Positions 48,880 to 57,121 of a stretch of DNA of 59,531 bases are shown in pieces. Both the position numbers and the translations under genes were made by a program. This DNA comes from Eubacteriales bacterium. Its GTDB lineage: Bacteria; Bacillota; Clostridia; Oscillospirales; Oscillospiraceae. The notes beneath the pieces are model-generated. The model saw nothing but the letters and a program-made list of their open reading frames with translations. It made no database searches and was not told where the DNA came from. Location: assembly GCA_030533415.1 (NCBI GenBank), contig JAUNJE010000012.1, positions 1 through 59,531 on the forward strand, written 5' to 3'. Position 1 is the stretch's first letter, and every line of letters starts with the position of its first letter.

Positions 48880-50121
48880 TCAAGTCCTATTCTGCCTCAG
48901 CAGCCGCCGGTAGTACACCAGCATACCGCCGCACAGCAGTATGAACACGATACATAACATCAGGCACAGGAGCAAGGAAGGGCCGTAGCTTCCGCAGCGG
49001 TCATACATCCAGCCCAGGATCCCCGTGGAAAAGGAGGACGCAAAGGTCGACAGCATCATCACCAGGGAAAAGGCCTTGGGATATTCCCTGCCCCGAAAGA
49101 ATTTCTTTGTCAACAACGGCGGCATGATCACGGCCAGGGACATGGCCGCTCCATAGAGCAGGCATCCCGCCGTCATCATGGGGATCCGGTCGGAAAACAG
49201 CACCAGAAACGCCGGCACGCCAAAGGCAGCGCCCGTCACGCAGGCCAGCTTCAGCCCCCGGGCGTCATTGACCTGCCCCAAAAGCACCTTTCCCCCGGCG
49301 TTGGCGATCATGGAGCAGGACACCAGGAACGCCCCGGTTGCCATGGTTTTTCCCATCGCCGTGGCATAGGTCACAATCTGGGCGGAAAAGCCTACGCAGA
49401 ACTGCATGACCCCCGCCGCCAGAAACAGGGCGGTCAGAACGCCAAGTCTGCCCTTTCGGCTCATTTCCAGCATTTTCTCCTCCGGCTGGCCCGCCTCCCT
49501 GGGGACGCCGTAGGGACTGCACCCCACCATTCCAGGCTCCAACCGAATCACAAACAAAGTCATGGGCAGGATCATGAGCAGGCACAGTCCGCCGGTTACA
49601 TAATAGCCCGCACGCCAGCCCCACGCGAAAATCACCCGCTCAAAGGCCATATTGCAGACCATCCCCATGACGCCGGAAAAAGCCGCCGAAATGCCAATGG
49701 CCAATCCCAGCTTTTCGCAAAACCAGTTTGCCAGGATGATCGGCTCGGAGGTGGACAGCAGCATGGCCGACGCGATCCCCAGCAGGAACGCGGAAAGATA
49801 CCACTGCCAAAGGGCCTGGAAGGTTCCCATCAGCGCCGTACAAACCGCCATAACCAGGGCGCTGAGGGACAGGGTCACCCGGGTATCAAACCGGTACAGC
49901 ACCTTTCCGACAAAGGGCAGCAGAATACAGGACGACAGTCCGGCCACCGTCTTGTAAAAGGAAATTCCGCCGACGCTGAAGCCCAGATCCCGGCTGACCG
50001 CCGAAAAGAACAGTCCCATGGTGTTCATGACCACGCCCATGCTGCCGCCCTGCATCATACAGCATCCCAGCAGGACCAGCCAGGCACGGCCGGCACGGTT
50101 TTTACGAATAAGACTGCTCAA
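48880..50121 (-). CDS. Major facilitator superfamily transporter (OFA-like)
   Basis: A 413-residue protein with twelve predicted spans, two six-span halves separated by a charged loop near 200. The N-half YKTVAGLSSCILLPFVGKVL and GFSVGGISFYKT resemble the oxalate/formate-antiporter-like MFS group for carboxylates. It may export an acid end product or import a related compound (inference). It overlaps the alcohol dehydrogenase gene by 20 bp and precedes the aldehyde dehydrogenase gene by 44 bp. Confidence 0.85.
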   Translation of the reverse strand: MSSLIRKNRAGRAWLVLLGCCMMQGGSMGVVMNTMGLFFSAVSRDLGFSVGGISFYKTVAGLSSCILLPFVGKVLYRFDTRVTLSLSALVMAVCTALMGTFQALWQWYLSAFLLGIASAMLLSTSEPIILANWFCEKLGLAIGISAAFSGVMGMVCNMAFERVIFAWGWRAGYYVTGGLCLLMILPMTLFVIRLEPGMVGCSPYGVPREAGQPEEKMLEMSRKGRLGVLTALFLAAGVMQFCVGFSAQIVTYATAMGKTMATGAFLVSCSMIANAGGKVLLGQVNDARGLKLACVTGAAFGVPAFLVLFSDRIPMMTAGCLLYGAAMSLAVIMPPLLTKKFFRGREYPKAFSLVMMLSTFASSFSTGILGWMYDRCGSYGPSLLLCLMLCIVFILLCGGMLVYYRRLLRQNRT

Positions 50122-51262
50122 GGATTTCCAAGGCCTCCTCCTGACTTAAGGGTACGCGCTCATTGGTAAAGCGCCTGTCTATGGACATCCGGGCAATCCC
50201 GGGCAGGGCGTCCCTGGAAATACCGAATTGGGACATTTTCAGATTTGCCACACCGCATTCCTCCATCAGCCATTCCAGCCGTTCCAGCAGGGCCTCCGGC
50301 CCGGCGGCACTTTCCGCACCCATGGCCCGGCTCAGATCGAGCATCCGCTGGCGGTATTCCGGCTGCTTGGCACAGCGGGTCAGATAGGCCCGGCTGATCA
50401 GGATCAGGCCCGCACCGTGGGGCAGTTCCGGGTAGCAGCCGGACATGGCATGCTCCAAGGAATGCTGGGCCGTCAGTCCGCTTAGGGTCAGGCAGAAGCC
50501 CGCCTCGGTGCTGGCCCAGGCCATGTCCGTCCGGGCATCCATGTCGGCACCGTCCCGAACCGCTGCCGGCAGCGAGCGCATGACCCGCTTTATGGCATCC
50601 AGGCCGTAGAGGTCACTGGGCGGATTGGCCGCCTTGCTCAGATAGCACTCCACCGCATGGAACAGCACATCAAAGCCCTGGTAAGCGGTCAGCATTGGCG
50701 GCACACTTGTCATCAGTTCCGGGTCCACCACGCTTAGGGCCGGGAAACTCCAGGGAGTACCGAAGGAAACCTTTTCCTTGCGCTCCGGGTAGGAGATGAC
50801 GCAGCCCGCGTCGGCCTCGGAGCCGGTTCCGGCGGTGGTGGGAATGGCGACGATGGGCAGCGGCCTTGCCTGCAGGGGCAATCCCTTGCCGGAGCCGTCG
50901 CGGACATAGTCCCAGCAGTCGCCGTCATTGACCGCCATTACAGCCATGCCCTTGGCCGCGTCAATGGCACTGCCGCCGCCCAGCGCTACCAGGAAGTCAC
51001 AGCCGGCCTCCCGTGCCATGGCGGCTCCCTCCATCACGTTATCTCTGGTGGGGTTCGGACTGACTTTGTCATAAAGCGTGGCTTTTGCGCCTGCGGCGGC
51101 CAGCTGCTCCAGCAGGCGGTCCAGGTATCCCAGACGCCTGACTGACTTGCCGGAGGTTGTGACTACCAGGGCATGGGTACCGGGGAGCGTTTTTTCATGA
51201 AGCGTTGACAGCACTCCCGCTCCAAAGAGGATCTCGGTGGGCAAATAATATCGAAATTTCAT
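50102..51262 (-). CDS. Iron-containing alcohol dehydrogenase
   Basis: A 386-residue group III dehydrogenase. NAD binding: GGGSAIDAAKG at residues 95-105. Metal ligands: Asp198 and His202 in DVLFHAVE, His267 in QHSLEHAM and His282 in LPHGAGL. It reduces an aldehyde to an alcohol or the reverse, as FucO does for lactaldehyde. It is the first gene of the seven-gene operon (51262-43808), divergent from the DeoR regulator, with AGAGAGGG upstream of the ATG. With the acylating dehydrogenase it would balance redox by dismuting the aldehyde. Confidence 0.93.
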   Translation of the reverse strand: MKFRYYLPTEILFGAGVLSTLHEKTLPGTHALVVTTSGKSVRRLGYLDRLLEQLAAAGAKATLYDKVSPNPTRDNVMEGAAMAREAGCDFLVALGGGSAIDAAKGMAVMAVNDGDCWDYVRDGSGKGLPLQARPLPIVAIPTTAGTGSEADAGCVISYPERKEKVSFGTPWSFPALSVVDPELMTSVPPMLTAYQGFDVLFHAVECYLSKAANPPSDLYGLDAIKRVMRSLPAAVRDGADMDARTDMAWASTEAGFCLTLSGLTAQHSLEHAMSGCYPELPHGAGLILISRAYLTRCAKQPEYRQRMLDLSRAMGAESAAGPEALLERLEWLMEECGVANLKMSQFGISRDALPGIARMSIDRRFTNERVPLSQEEALEILEQSYS

Positions 51263-51365
51263 ATTGATCCCTCTCTTTTGGTTGGTATTTGATTGCGGAA
51301 TTTGAAAAATTTAGAGGAAATTGGCCGAATTTGCCAGTCTTCCACGAAAAACATGCAGAAAACAC

Positions 51366-51395
51366 TTTACGATTCCACAGGTTTTGTGGTATTAT
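51366..51395 (+). promoter_or_regulatory. Possible promoter of the DeoR-type gene
   Basis: TTTACG (51366-51371), an 18-bp spacer and TATTAT (51390-51395), 31 bp before the start codon. The rest of the 164-bp divergent region contains CTTTTGGTTGGTATTTG at 51275-51291, similar to a motif in the ABC operon promoter. Confidence 0.5.
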
Positions 51396-51426
51396 GTTAG
51401 TAATTCAAGAAGAGAGGATGAATCCA

Positions 51427-52194
51427 ATGCTTTCATTTCAGCGTCAAGAGGAGATACGGCACCTGCTCTTGCAGAAGAAAAGCGTCACAGTCGGCGAAAT
51501 CGCCAAGCGCTTTGGTGTCAGCGACGAGACCGTCCGCCGGGATCTGGCAGTGCTTTGCAGCGAGGGCTTTTGCACCAAGACCTACGGCGGCGCTTCCCTG
51601 GCAACAAGAAGCACGTCCATAACCACCTCCAACATCAAGAAAAACCTTTGCGTTGGCGAAAAGCAGCTGATTGCCAAAATCGCCGCCAGCCAGATCAAAC
51701 CCAACGACTGCATCTTTCTGGACCATTCCACCACGGTGGCCGAAATGTGCCAGGAGATCCAGGCCATGCATCTGACCGTCGTTACCAACTCCATGTGGGT
51801 GATCCGGGAGCTGGCCAATCAGAAGAACATCAACCTTGTGGTCACCGGGGGCAACGTCAGTGTGGACGACCAGGGAATGTTCGGCACGGAGACACTGAAC
51901 TTTCTGCGGGAGCATTACTTCGACAAGGTTTTCTTCTCCTGCAAGGGACTGAATCTGACGAAAGGCATTTTCGACGCGAATGCCCAGGTTTCCGCTTTCC
52001 GCCGCGCCCTGTGCGAGCAAAGTGACCAGTCCTATCTGCTGGCAGACCGGACCAAATTCGGCACCCCCGGCTTCGTCCATACCATGCCCTTCCAAAAGCT
52101 GGATTTTCTGATTACCGACCAGGCTCCCAATGACCATTGGACTAAAATGCTGGAAGAACACAATGTTTCCGTCATGTCCTCTCTTCCGGAATGA
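51427..52194 (+). CDS. DeoR-family transcriptional regulator
   Basis: A 255-residue regulator. The N-terminal HTH reads QRQEEIRHLLLQKKSVTVGEI and RFGVSDETVRRDLAVL, the DeoR signature, followed by KTYGGA. The C-terminal domain is the phosphosugar-isomerase-like sensor (VVTNSMWV, VVTGGNV, DKVFFSCKGL). Family ligands are phosphorylated sugar intermediates. The start at 51427 is preferred because the ATG at 51418 abuts the Shine-Dalgarno. It lies between two operons on the other strand and likely controls both through an intermediate such as the pentulose-1-phosphate. Confidence 0.93.
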   Translation: MLSFQRQEEIRHLLLQKKSVTVGEIAKRFGVSDETVRRDLAVLCSEGFCTKTYGGASLATRSTSITTSNIKKNLCVGEKQLIAKIAASQIKPNDCIFLDHSTTVAEMCQEIQAMHLTVVTNSMWVIRELANQKNINLVVTGGNVSVDDQGMFGTETLNFLREHYFDKVFFSCKGLNLTKGIFDANAQVSAFRRALCEQSDQSYLLADRTKFGTPGFVHTMPFQKLDFLITDQAPNDHWTKMLEEHNVSVMSSLPE

Positions 52195-52207
52195 GTTCTG
52201 CTTCCCA

Positions 52208-52246
52208 GCGGCGCCGCAAGCACATTGCGGTGCCGCGTTTGCTTTT
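52208..52246 (+). terminator. Terminator between the DeoR gene and mtnA-like gene
   Basis: An 11-bp stem including one G-U pair (GCGGC-G-CCGCA with TGCGG-T-GCCGC), followed by GTTTGCTTTT, in the 50 bp between convergent stops. Confidence 0.75.
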
Positions 52247-53285
52247 ATCCGAAGTAGGCTTTCAGGTTATAGGGTGAGAAAATCCCCTTGTCCGTCACAA
52301 TCCCATCCACCAGCTTCGGAGGTGTCACATCAAAGGCGGGATAATAGCCCTTTACGCCGGGCAGGGTATGTTTTTGTCCCATGGACTCCGTCACCAGATT
52401 CGGGTCCCGCAGTTCAATCTCCACAGAAGCCATATCCGGATGGGCGGCGTTGGGCGTGCCCGTGGCAAAATAAGGGATGCCCCAATACCTTGCCGCCAGA
52501 GCGATCTGGAAGGTTCCCACCTTGTTGACCACATGGCCGTCCATGGTGATGACGTCTGCGGCGGAAGTAAAGAGATCCACCTGCTTCATCTTCATGGTAT
52601 AGGCGGGCATGTTATCCGTGATGACGGTGGTATCAAAGCCCATGTCACAGGCAACGGACGCCGTAAGCCGCGCTCCCTGATAGTAAGGCCGGGTTTCGGG
52701 ACAGATCATCTTGACCGCGTTGCCCCGCCTGCGGCATTCCCGCAGCAGTGTGCCGATGATGGTCTCGGCAAAGCACTGGGTCATGACGGTGCCGCCGTCG
52801 GGAATCTGATCCGCCAGATGTACGGCGATCTTATCATAGCGGGTGTAGTTCTCATTGACCCGGGCAATGGCGTCGTCCCGGAGCCGTTCCGGTATTTCCG
52901 CCCGGCAGGTTCCCTTCTCCAATTCCTGTTCCAGGACCGACAAGGCCCGCTCCACCACCCGCTTCATCCGCTCCACAGTGGTGGGCCGGGCATGGGACAA
53001 GGTGTAGGCGGCTTTCTTCAGGAACGCCCTGTATTCCCCGTCGGGAAGCTCTCTGGCCTCATAGGCCGCCAGCGCCATCCCCATAGAGGCGGCGGTATAG
53101 GGGCCGCCGCTCTGGGTCACCATATCGAAAATCGCCTGGGCCACTTCCTCATGGCGGCGGCAGACTACGAACGCAACGCGAATGGGATAAATCCTGCGGT
53201 CCAGAATTTTTACCACCCCGTCTTCGTACCATGCGATATTTTCATACCGCAGAAGGAACGCCAAGCCTTCATCTGCTCGATACAT
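52245..53285 (-). CDS. MtnA-like methylthioribose-1-phosphate (or 5-deoxyribose-1-phosphate) isomerase
   Basis: A 346-residue protein of the eIF2B/MtnA family, which isomerises an aldose-1-phosphate to the ketose-1-phosphate. The catalytic cysteine is Cys171 in VMTQCFAE and the catalytic aspartate Asp244 in SAADVITMDGHVVNKVG, with PETRPYYQGARLTA near 196 and VITDNMPAYTM near 221. The family blocks are clear, but several positions differ from classical MtnA (TQCFAE against THCNAG), so the sugar may differ. GGAGG precedes the ATG. Last gene of the ABC importer-kinase operon. A 47-bp fragment of a second copy lies at 39203-39249. Confidence 0.87.
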   Translation of the reverse strand: MYRADEGLAFLLRYENIAWYEDGVVKILDRRIYPIRVAFVVCRRHEEVAQAIFDMVTQSGGPYTAASMGMALAAYEARELPDGEYRAFLKKAAYTLSHARPTTVERMKRVVERALSVLEQELEKGTCRAEIPERLRDDAIARVNENYTRYDKIAVHLADQIPDGGTVMTQCFAETIIGTLLRECRRRGNAVKMICPETRPYYQGARLTASVACDMGFDTTVITDNMPAYTMKMKQVDLFTSAADVITMDGHVVNKVGTFQIALAARYWGIPYFATGTPNAAHPDMASVEIELRDPNLVTESMGQKHTLPGVKGYYPAFDVTPPKLVDGIVTDKGIFSPYNLKAYFG

Positions 53286-53307
53286 ATTGTTACCTCCTGT
53301 TCTTCGG

Positions 53308-54534
53308 TCAATTGGTTTCCTTTACCGCGTCCTTCAGGGCCGCAATATAATCACTGCCCCGCTGGAAGCCGCTTTCACGGCCGAGGATGAATTTCTTCGC
53401 CGCCCGGATGCAGGCCCGCTCCATGGGGATCCGTGTTTCCGGCCGGGTTATGCTTTCCACATAGTTAAATTTGGCGCTGCCTACCACCCGGCGGATGATT
53501 TCCGTTCCCGCGTAGCCCGCGGTATCCCGGAGAATATCGCTGACATACCATCCGGCAAAGCGGGGGGTGGCAAACACCGGATCGGCACAATTTTCCCGGA
53601 TGATCCGCCCGGCCTCCTCCGCAAACAGGGCAAGGGTTTTGTCAATGGTTTGCGCCATCCATTCCTGGAAGACCTGCCGCTGCTGCCGGTCCGCCACAGT
53701 GAACTCCGCATGGGCCCAGGCAAAAACGAAATGGGCGATAATGTTGCCAACATCGTAGCCCGCCGGGCCGTAGAAGGCAAATTCGGGGTCAAGGACCTTG
53801 GTGGAGCCGGGTTTGACAAACACGGAGCCGCTGTGCAGGTCCCCGTGAATCAGGCACTGGGCCTTGGACTGGAAGCTGTTTTTCAGCCTGGCGATCTCCA
53901 GGTGGAGGGCCTCATCCCCATACAGGGTTTCCTGCACAAAGGCCTCGTTGCCCGGAAAGATGCGGTTTCGGCCCTGGGGATTTTTATACGGGTCCGTCAG
54001 CACCAGCCGCTCGGTGATCTCGCACATGGCCGGGTTGAGAAACTGCTTGGTATAGGCCTTTTTCACATCCGCGGGCAGGATCAGGTCGCTGGTACGGATC
54101 AATGTCTGGGCCATGAAGCCGGCCATATCCTCCGCCAAAGTGGGGAAGGTTTTGTGGGCAAGCAGGGCGTCCCGGAGATTCTCATGGTCGCCGATATCCT
54201 CCATAACGACACAGCACATCACCGGATCATACAGATAGATTTCCGGCACATGCTTTGGGGCCAAATGCCGTTCAATTTGAAGGATTTCCGCCTCGATCCG
54301 GTTCCGGTCCGTGCTGGTTTCCTTGCCGGAGGAACGGGAGGTGGTTTCCGCATGCTTGACAATGAGGGACTTGCCGCCATCCGCCGTGGCTACCCGAAAA
54401 ACATAGTTGATGTTTCCGTCTCCGATCTCCCGGCAGGTCAGCTTTTCACCGCCAAAAAATTGTGGCAGCTTCTCCCGGACGTAGGCGACGGTGTCCTGGG
54501 GCGTCATACTGAAATTGTGGTCATACTTGGACAT
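53308..54534 (-). CDS. mtnK: S-methyl-5-thioribose kinase
   Basis: A 408-residue kinase phosphorylating O1 of 5-methylthioribose. The choline-kinase-like fold shows the N-lobe EIGDGNINYVFRV near residue 36, MEDIGDHENLRDAL near 111, the catalytic loop IHGDLHSGSVFV (Asp232) and DPEFAFYGPAGYDVGN near 249. Overall match to MtnK is strong; related kinases also take 5-deoxyribose. It lies 22 bp upstream of the isomerase gene and 13 bp downstream of the permease gene, so imported free sugar is phosphorylated at once. Confidence 0.93.
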   Translation of the reverse strand: MSKYDHNFSMTPQDTVAYVREKLPQFFGGEKLTCREIGDGNINYVFRVATADGGKSLIVKHAETTSRSSGKETSTDRNRIEAEILQIERHLAPKHVPEIYLYDPVMCCVVMEDIGDHENLRDALLAHKTFPTLAEDMAGFMAQTLIRTSDLILPADVKKAYTKQFLNPAMCEITERLVLTDPYKNPQGRNRIFPGNEAFVQETLYGDEALHLEIARLKNSFQSKAQCLIHGDLHSGSVFVKPGSTKVLDPEFAFYGPAGYDVGNIIAHFVFAWAHAEFTVADRQQRQVFQEWMAQTIDKTLALFAEEAGRIIRENCADPVFATPRFAGWYVSDILRDTAGYAGTEIIRRVVGSAKFNYVESITRPETRIPMERACIRAAKKFILGRESGFQRGSDYIAALKDAVKETN

Positions 54535-54547
54535 TTGGCAGCACTCC

Positions 54548-55531
54548 TTATTGCTCTTCCTTGCTGGAAGCGTAAGCGGCGATCAGCGCCACGGCCAGCA
54601 CCGCGCCCTTGACCGCGTTGAGGGAATAGTAGGGCACGCCGATCATGATCAGGCCGTTATCCAAAATGCCCACCAAAGTCGCGCCGATAAGCGTACCAAT
54701 GGCATTGGGCTTTCCCTGCCCGGCCACCGACCGGCCAATAAAGACGGCGGACAGGGCATACATCTGGTAACCTTCCGCGCCCTGGATCTGGGCGGACTGG
54801 TTCCGGGAGCAGACCAGCACGCCGGTCAGCGCGATGAAGAAAGCAGCGATCATGCCGGCAAAGAAGCGGTATTTTTTCACAGGAATGCCGGACAGCTTGG
54901 CCGCAAGCTTATTGCCGCCTACGGCATAGATGTAACGGCCATACTTGGTATATTTCAGGAACACATGCACCACCAGCACGCAGACCAGCATGATGACAAT
55001 AATGGTGGGCGAGGAGCCGATAGTCTTCATGATATCGGGAATGGAGCCGACAGAGGGGGTACCGTCGGGACGGTACATGCCTGCGGAAATGGCGCCGCCA
55101 CCGGTATAGGTCAGGCCCACGCCCTGAAGCACAAACATCATGGCACAGGTCGCCAGCAGGTCGGGAATCTTACACCGGATGATCAGGAACATGGTGATGC
55201 ACTGCAGCAGCATGGTCAGCACAATGGTCAGCAGAGTGGCAGGCAGCAGGCCCATGCCATACCACAGCACAAAGCTCATGACGAAGTAACCGGAAACAGA
55301 CGCCAGAGCGCCGGCCGCCAGGTCAAAGCCGCCCACAGCCAATGTCACGGTAAGGGCCATGGCCAGCACCGTGTTGATGGAAATGGAGCGAAGGATCGTC
55401 TCAAAATTTCCAACGGTCAAAAAGCCGGGCTGGAGGATGGAAAACAGCACCACCGAAACCACAATGGCAATCACCGCTGCCCAATTCTGGACGAAGTTCA
55501 ATATACTATGAGGGGACAGTCTCTTTTTCAT
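54548..55531 (-). CDS. Ribose-type sugar ABC transporter permease
   Basis: A 327-residue RbsC-like permease with eight to ten spans. ALTVTLAVGGFDLAAGALASVSG near residue 58 and the AVGGNKLAAKLSGIPVKKYRF loop near 200, which contacts the ATPase, are family marks. SAVFIGRSVAGQGKPNAIGTLIGA is the C-terminal block. It forms the membrane channel with the ATPase directly upstream (adjacent stop and start). Specificity for a deoxy- or methylthio-pentose is inferred from the kinase. Confidence 0.93.
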   Translation of the reverse strand: MKKRLSPHSILNFVQNWAAVIAIVVSVVLFSILQPGFLTVGNFETILRSISINTVLAMALTVTLAVGGFDLAAGALASVSGYFVMSFVLWYGMGLLPATLLTIVLTMLLQCITMFLIIRCKIPDLLATCAMMFVLQGVGLTYTGGGAISAGMYRPDGTPSVGSIPDIMKTIGSSPTIIVIMLVCVLVVHVFLKYTKYGRYIYAVGGNKLAAKLSGIPVKKYRFFAGMIAAFFIALTGVLVCSRNQSAQIQGAEGYQMYALSAVFIGRSVAGQGKPNAIGTLIGATLVGILDNGLIMIGVPYYSLNAVKGAVLAVALIAAYASSKEEQ

Positions 55532-57043
55532 TTATTTTCCTCCCGTGGAATAGAACATAATTTCATCTTCTGTGGTGTCGGCCGTAACCAGCTCCGCAGT
55601 CACACGGCCATCGTACATGACATAGGTCCGGTCCGTGATCGCCAGGATCTCGGAGGTTTCACTGGTGACATACAGCACACATTTTCCCGCGCTGGCAATA
55701 TCCTGGATCAGCGTAAAAATGTCATGCTTCGCGCCAACATCAACGCCTTTGGTAGGCTCGTCAAAAATATAGACCTCACAGTCCGCCGCCAGCCACTTCC
55801 CGACTGCCACCTTCTGCTGGTTGCCGCCGGAAAGCAGCGCTACAAGCTGGGATGCCGAGGGGGTCTTGATGCCCAGGGAGCGGATATAATTCTGCGCATT
55901 GGCAAACTGCTTTTTTCTGCTGATCAAAATGCCGTTGCTGTACTTGGGAAGCGCCGCGGCGGCCAGGTTGAAGTACACAGGCTCGTCCACCAGGACGCCT
56001 TCCTTGCGGCGCTCCTCCGGAACCAGGCCCAGCTTGTATTTGACGGCATCCGTGGGGGAATGGATCTTCAGCTCCTTCCCCAGATGCAGAATCTGGCCGC
56101 TTTTCTTTGCCCGGGCGCCAAAGATGGTCTTGCACAGCTCACTTTTCCCGGCGCCTACCAGGCCGCTGACGCCGACGATCTCTCCCCTGCGGACATAGAT
56201 GCTGACATTTTTCAGCATGCCTTCCTCGTCACACAGGTTTTTTACCTCGAAAGCGGTATCCCCGATTTCATTCTGAACCTTTGGGAAATTTTCCTCAAAG
56301 GAACGGCCCAGCATCTGATCCACGATGGACTTGATGGTGGTCTCCTTCGTGATGGGATAATCCGCCACGATTTCCCCGTTGCGCATAACGGTAATGGTTT
56401 TGCAGATCTGCAGAACCTCCTGCAGGCGGTGGGAAATAAAAACCACCGCAATGTTTTCCGTTTCCGTCAGATGGTTCACCAGCTTGAACAGCTTTTCGGT
56501 TTCCGCCGTGCTCAGGGGCGCGGTTGGTTCATCCAAAATCAGGAAATTACAGGCCCCTTGCACCGCCCGGGCAATCAAGACCAACTGCTTTTGGGCCAGA
56601 GACAGTTCACTGACCATTTTGTTTACATTGATTTCAATGTGCAGGCGGTCCAGGGTCTGCTGGGCCTCTTGGCGGATGTGCTTCCAATTGACCGCCAGTT
56701 TCCGTTCCATACCGGTGATCAGTTCGTTCATCATAATGTTCTCAGCCACCGTCTGAGAGGGAAACAGCGCCATGTCCACCTCCTGGTAGACAATCTCAAT
56801 CCCCAGCTTTTTCGCAACACCGGGATTGCGCAGCTCAACAGTTTTCCCATCCAGGAGAACTTCACCGGTATAGCCGGGATTTGCGCCCGCCAGAACCTTC
56901 ATCAGGGTCGACTTTCCCGCGCCGTTGGCGCCGACGACCGCCCTGACATCTCCCGTTTCAATCGAGAAATTGACATCGGAAAGCGCTTTTACACCGGGAA
57001 ATTCTATGGATACATTCCGGGTTTCAATTTTGATTTTTTCCAT
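55532..57043 (-). CDS. Ribose-type sugar ABC transporter, double ATPase subunit
   Basis: A 503-residue RbsA-like protein with two ABC domains. The first has Walker A GANGAGKST near residue 38, signature LSLAQKQL near 146 and Walker B FLILDEPT near 168. The second has the degenerate Walker A GLVGAGKSE near 294, signature LLSGGNQQK near 405 and Walker B VYIFDEPTKGVD near 429. The pair energises import through the permease encoded just downstream. It is separated from the binding-protein gene by a terminator hairpin, which would keep its level below that of the binding protein. Confidence 0.95.
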   Translation of the reverse strand: MEKIKIETRNVSIEFPGVKALSDVNFSIETGDVRAVVGANGAGKSTLMKVLAGANPGYTGEVLLDGKTVELRNPGVAKKLGIEIVYQEVDMALFPSQTVAENIMMNELITGMERKLAVNWKHIRQEAQQTLDRLHIEINVNKMVSELSLAQKQLVLIARAVQGACNFLILDEPTAPLSTAETEKLFKLVNHLTETENIAVVFISHRLQEVLQICKTITVMRNGEIVADYPITKETTIKSIVDQMLGRSFEENFPKVQNEIGDTAFEVKNLCDEEGMLKNVSIYVRRGEIVGVSGLVGAGKSELCKTIFGARAKKSGQILHLGKELKIHSPTDAVKYKLGLVPEERRKEGVLVDEPVYFNLAAAALPKYSNGILISRKKQFANAQNYIRSLGIKTPSASQLVALLSGGNQQKVAVGKWLAADCEVYIFDEPTKGVDVGAKHDIFTLIQDIASAGKCVLYVTSETSEILAITDRTYVMYDGRVTAELVTADTTEDEIMFYSTGGK

Positions 57044-57073
57044 GGATTCCCTTCCTTTATAGAAATGCAGATA

Positions 57074-57106
57074 TAAAAAGGCTGGGGCTGCGGTATGCGC
57101 CCCAGC
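57074..57106 (-). terminator. Attenuating hairpin between the binding-protein and ATPase genes
   Basis: On the minus strand GCTGGGG pairs with CCCCAGC, followed by CTTTTTATA, inside the 78-bp gap. It would terminate part of the transcripts. Confidence 0.75.
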
Positions 57107-57121
57107 GCTTCTTTTCGGATT

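Noticed and set aside
54491-57076. 861-codon open frame on the plus strand
   Set aside because: It is antisense to the ABC permease and ATPase genes, rich in Gln/His/Gly with no domain, and exists because GC-rich codons avoid stops on the other strand.
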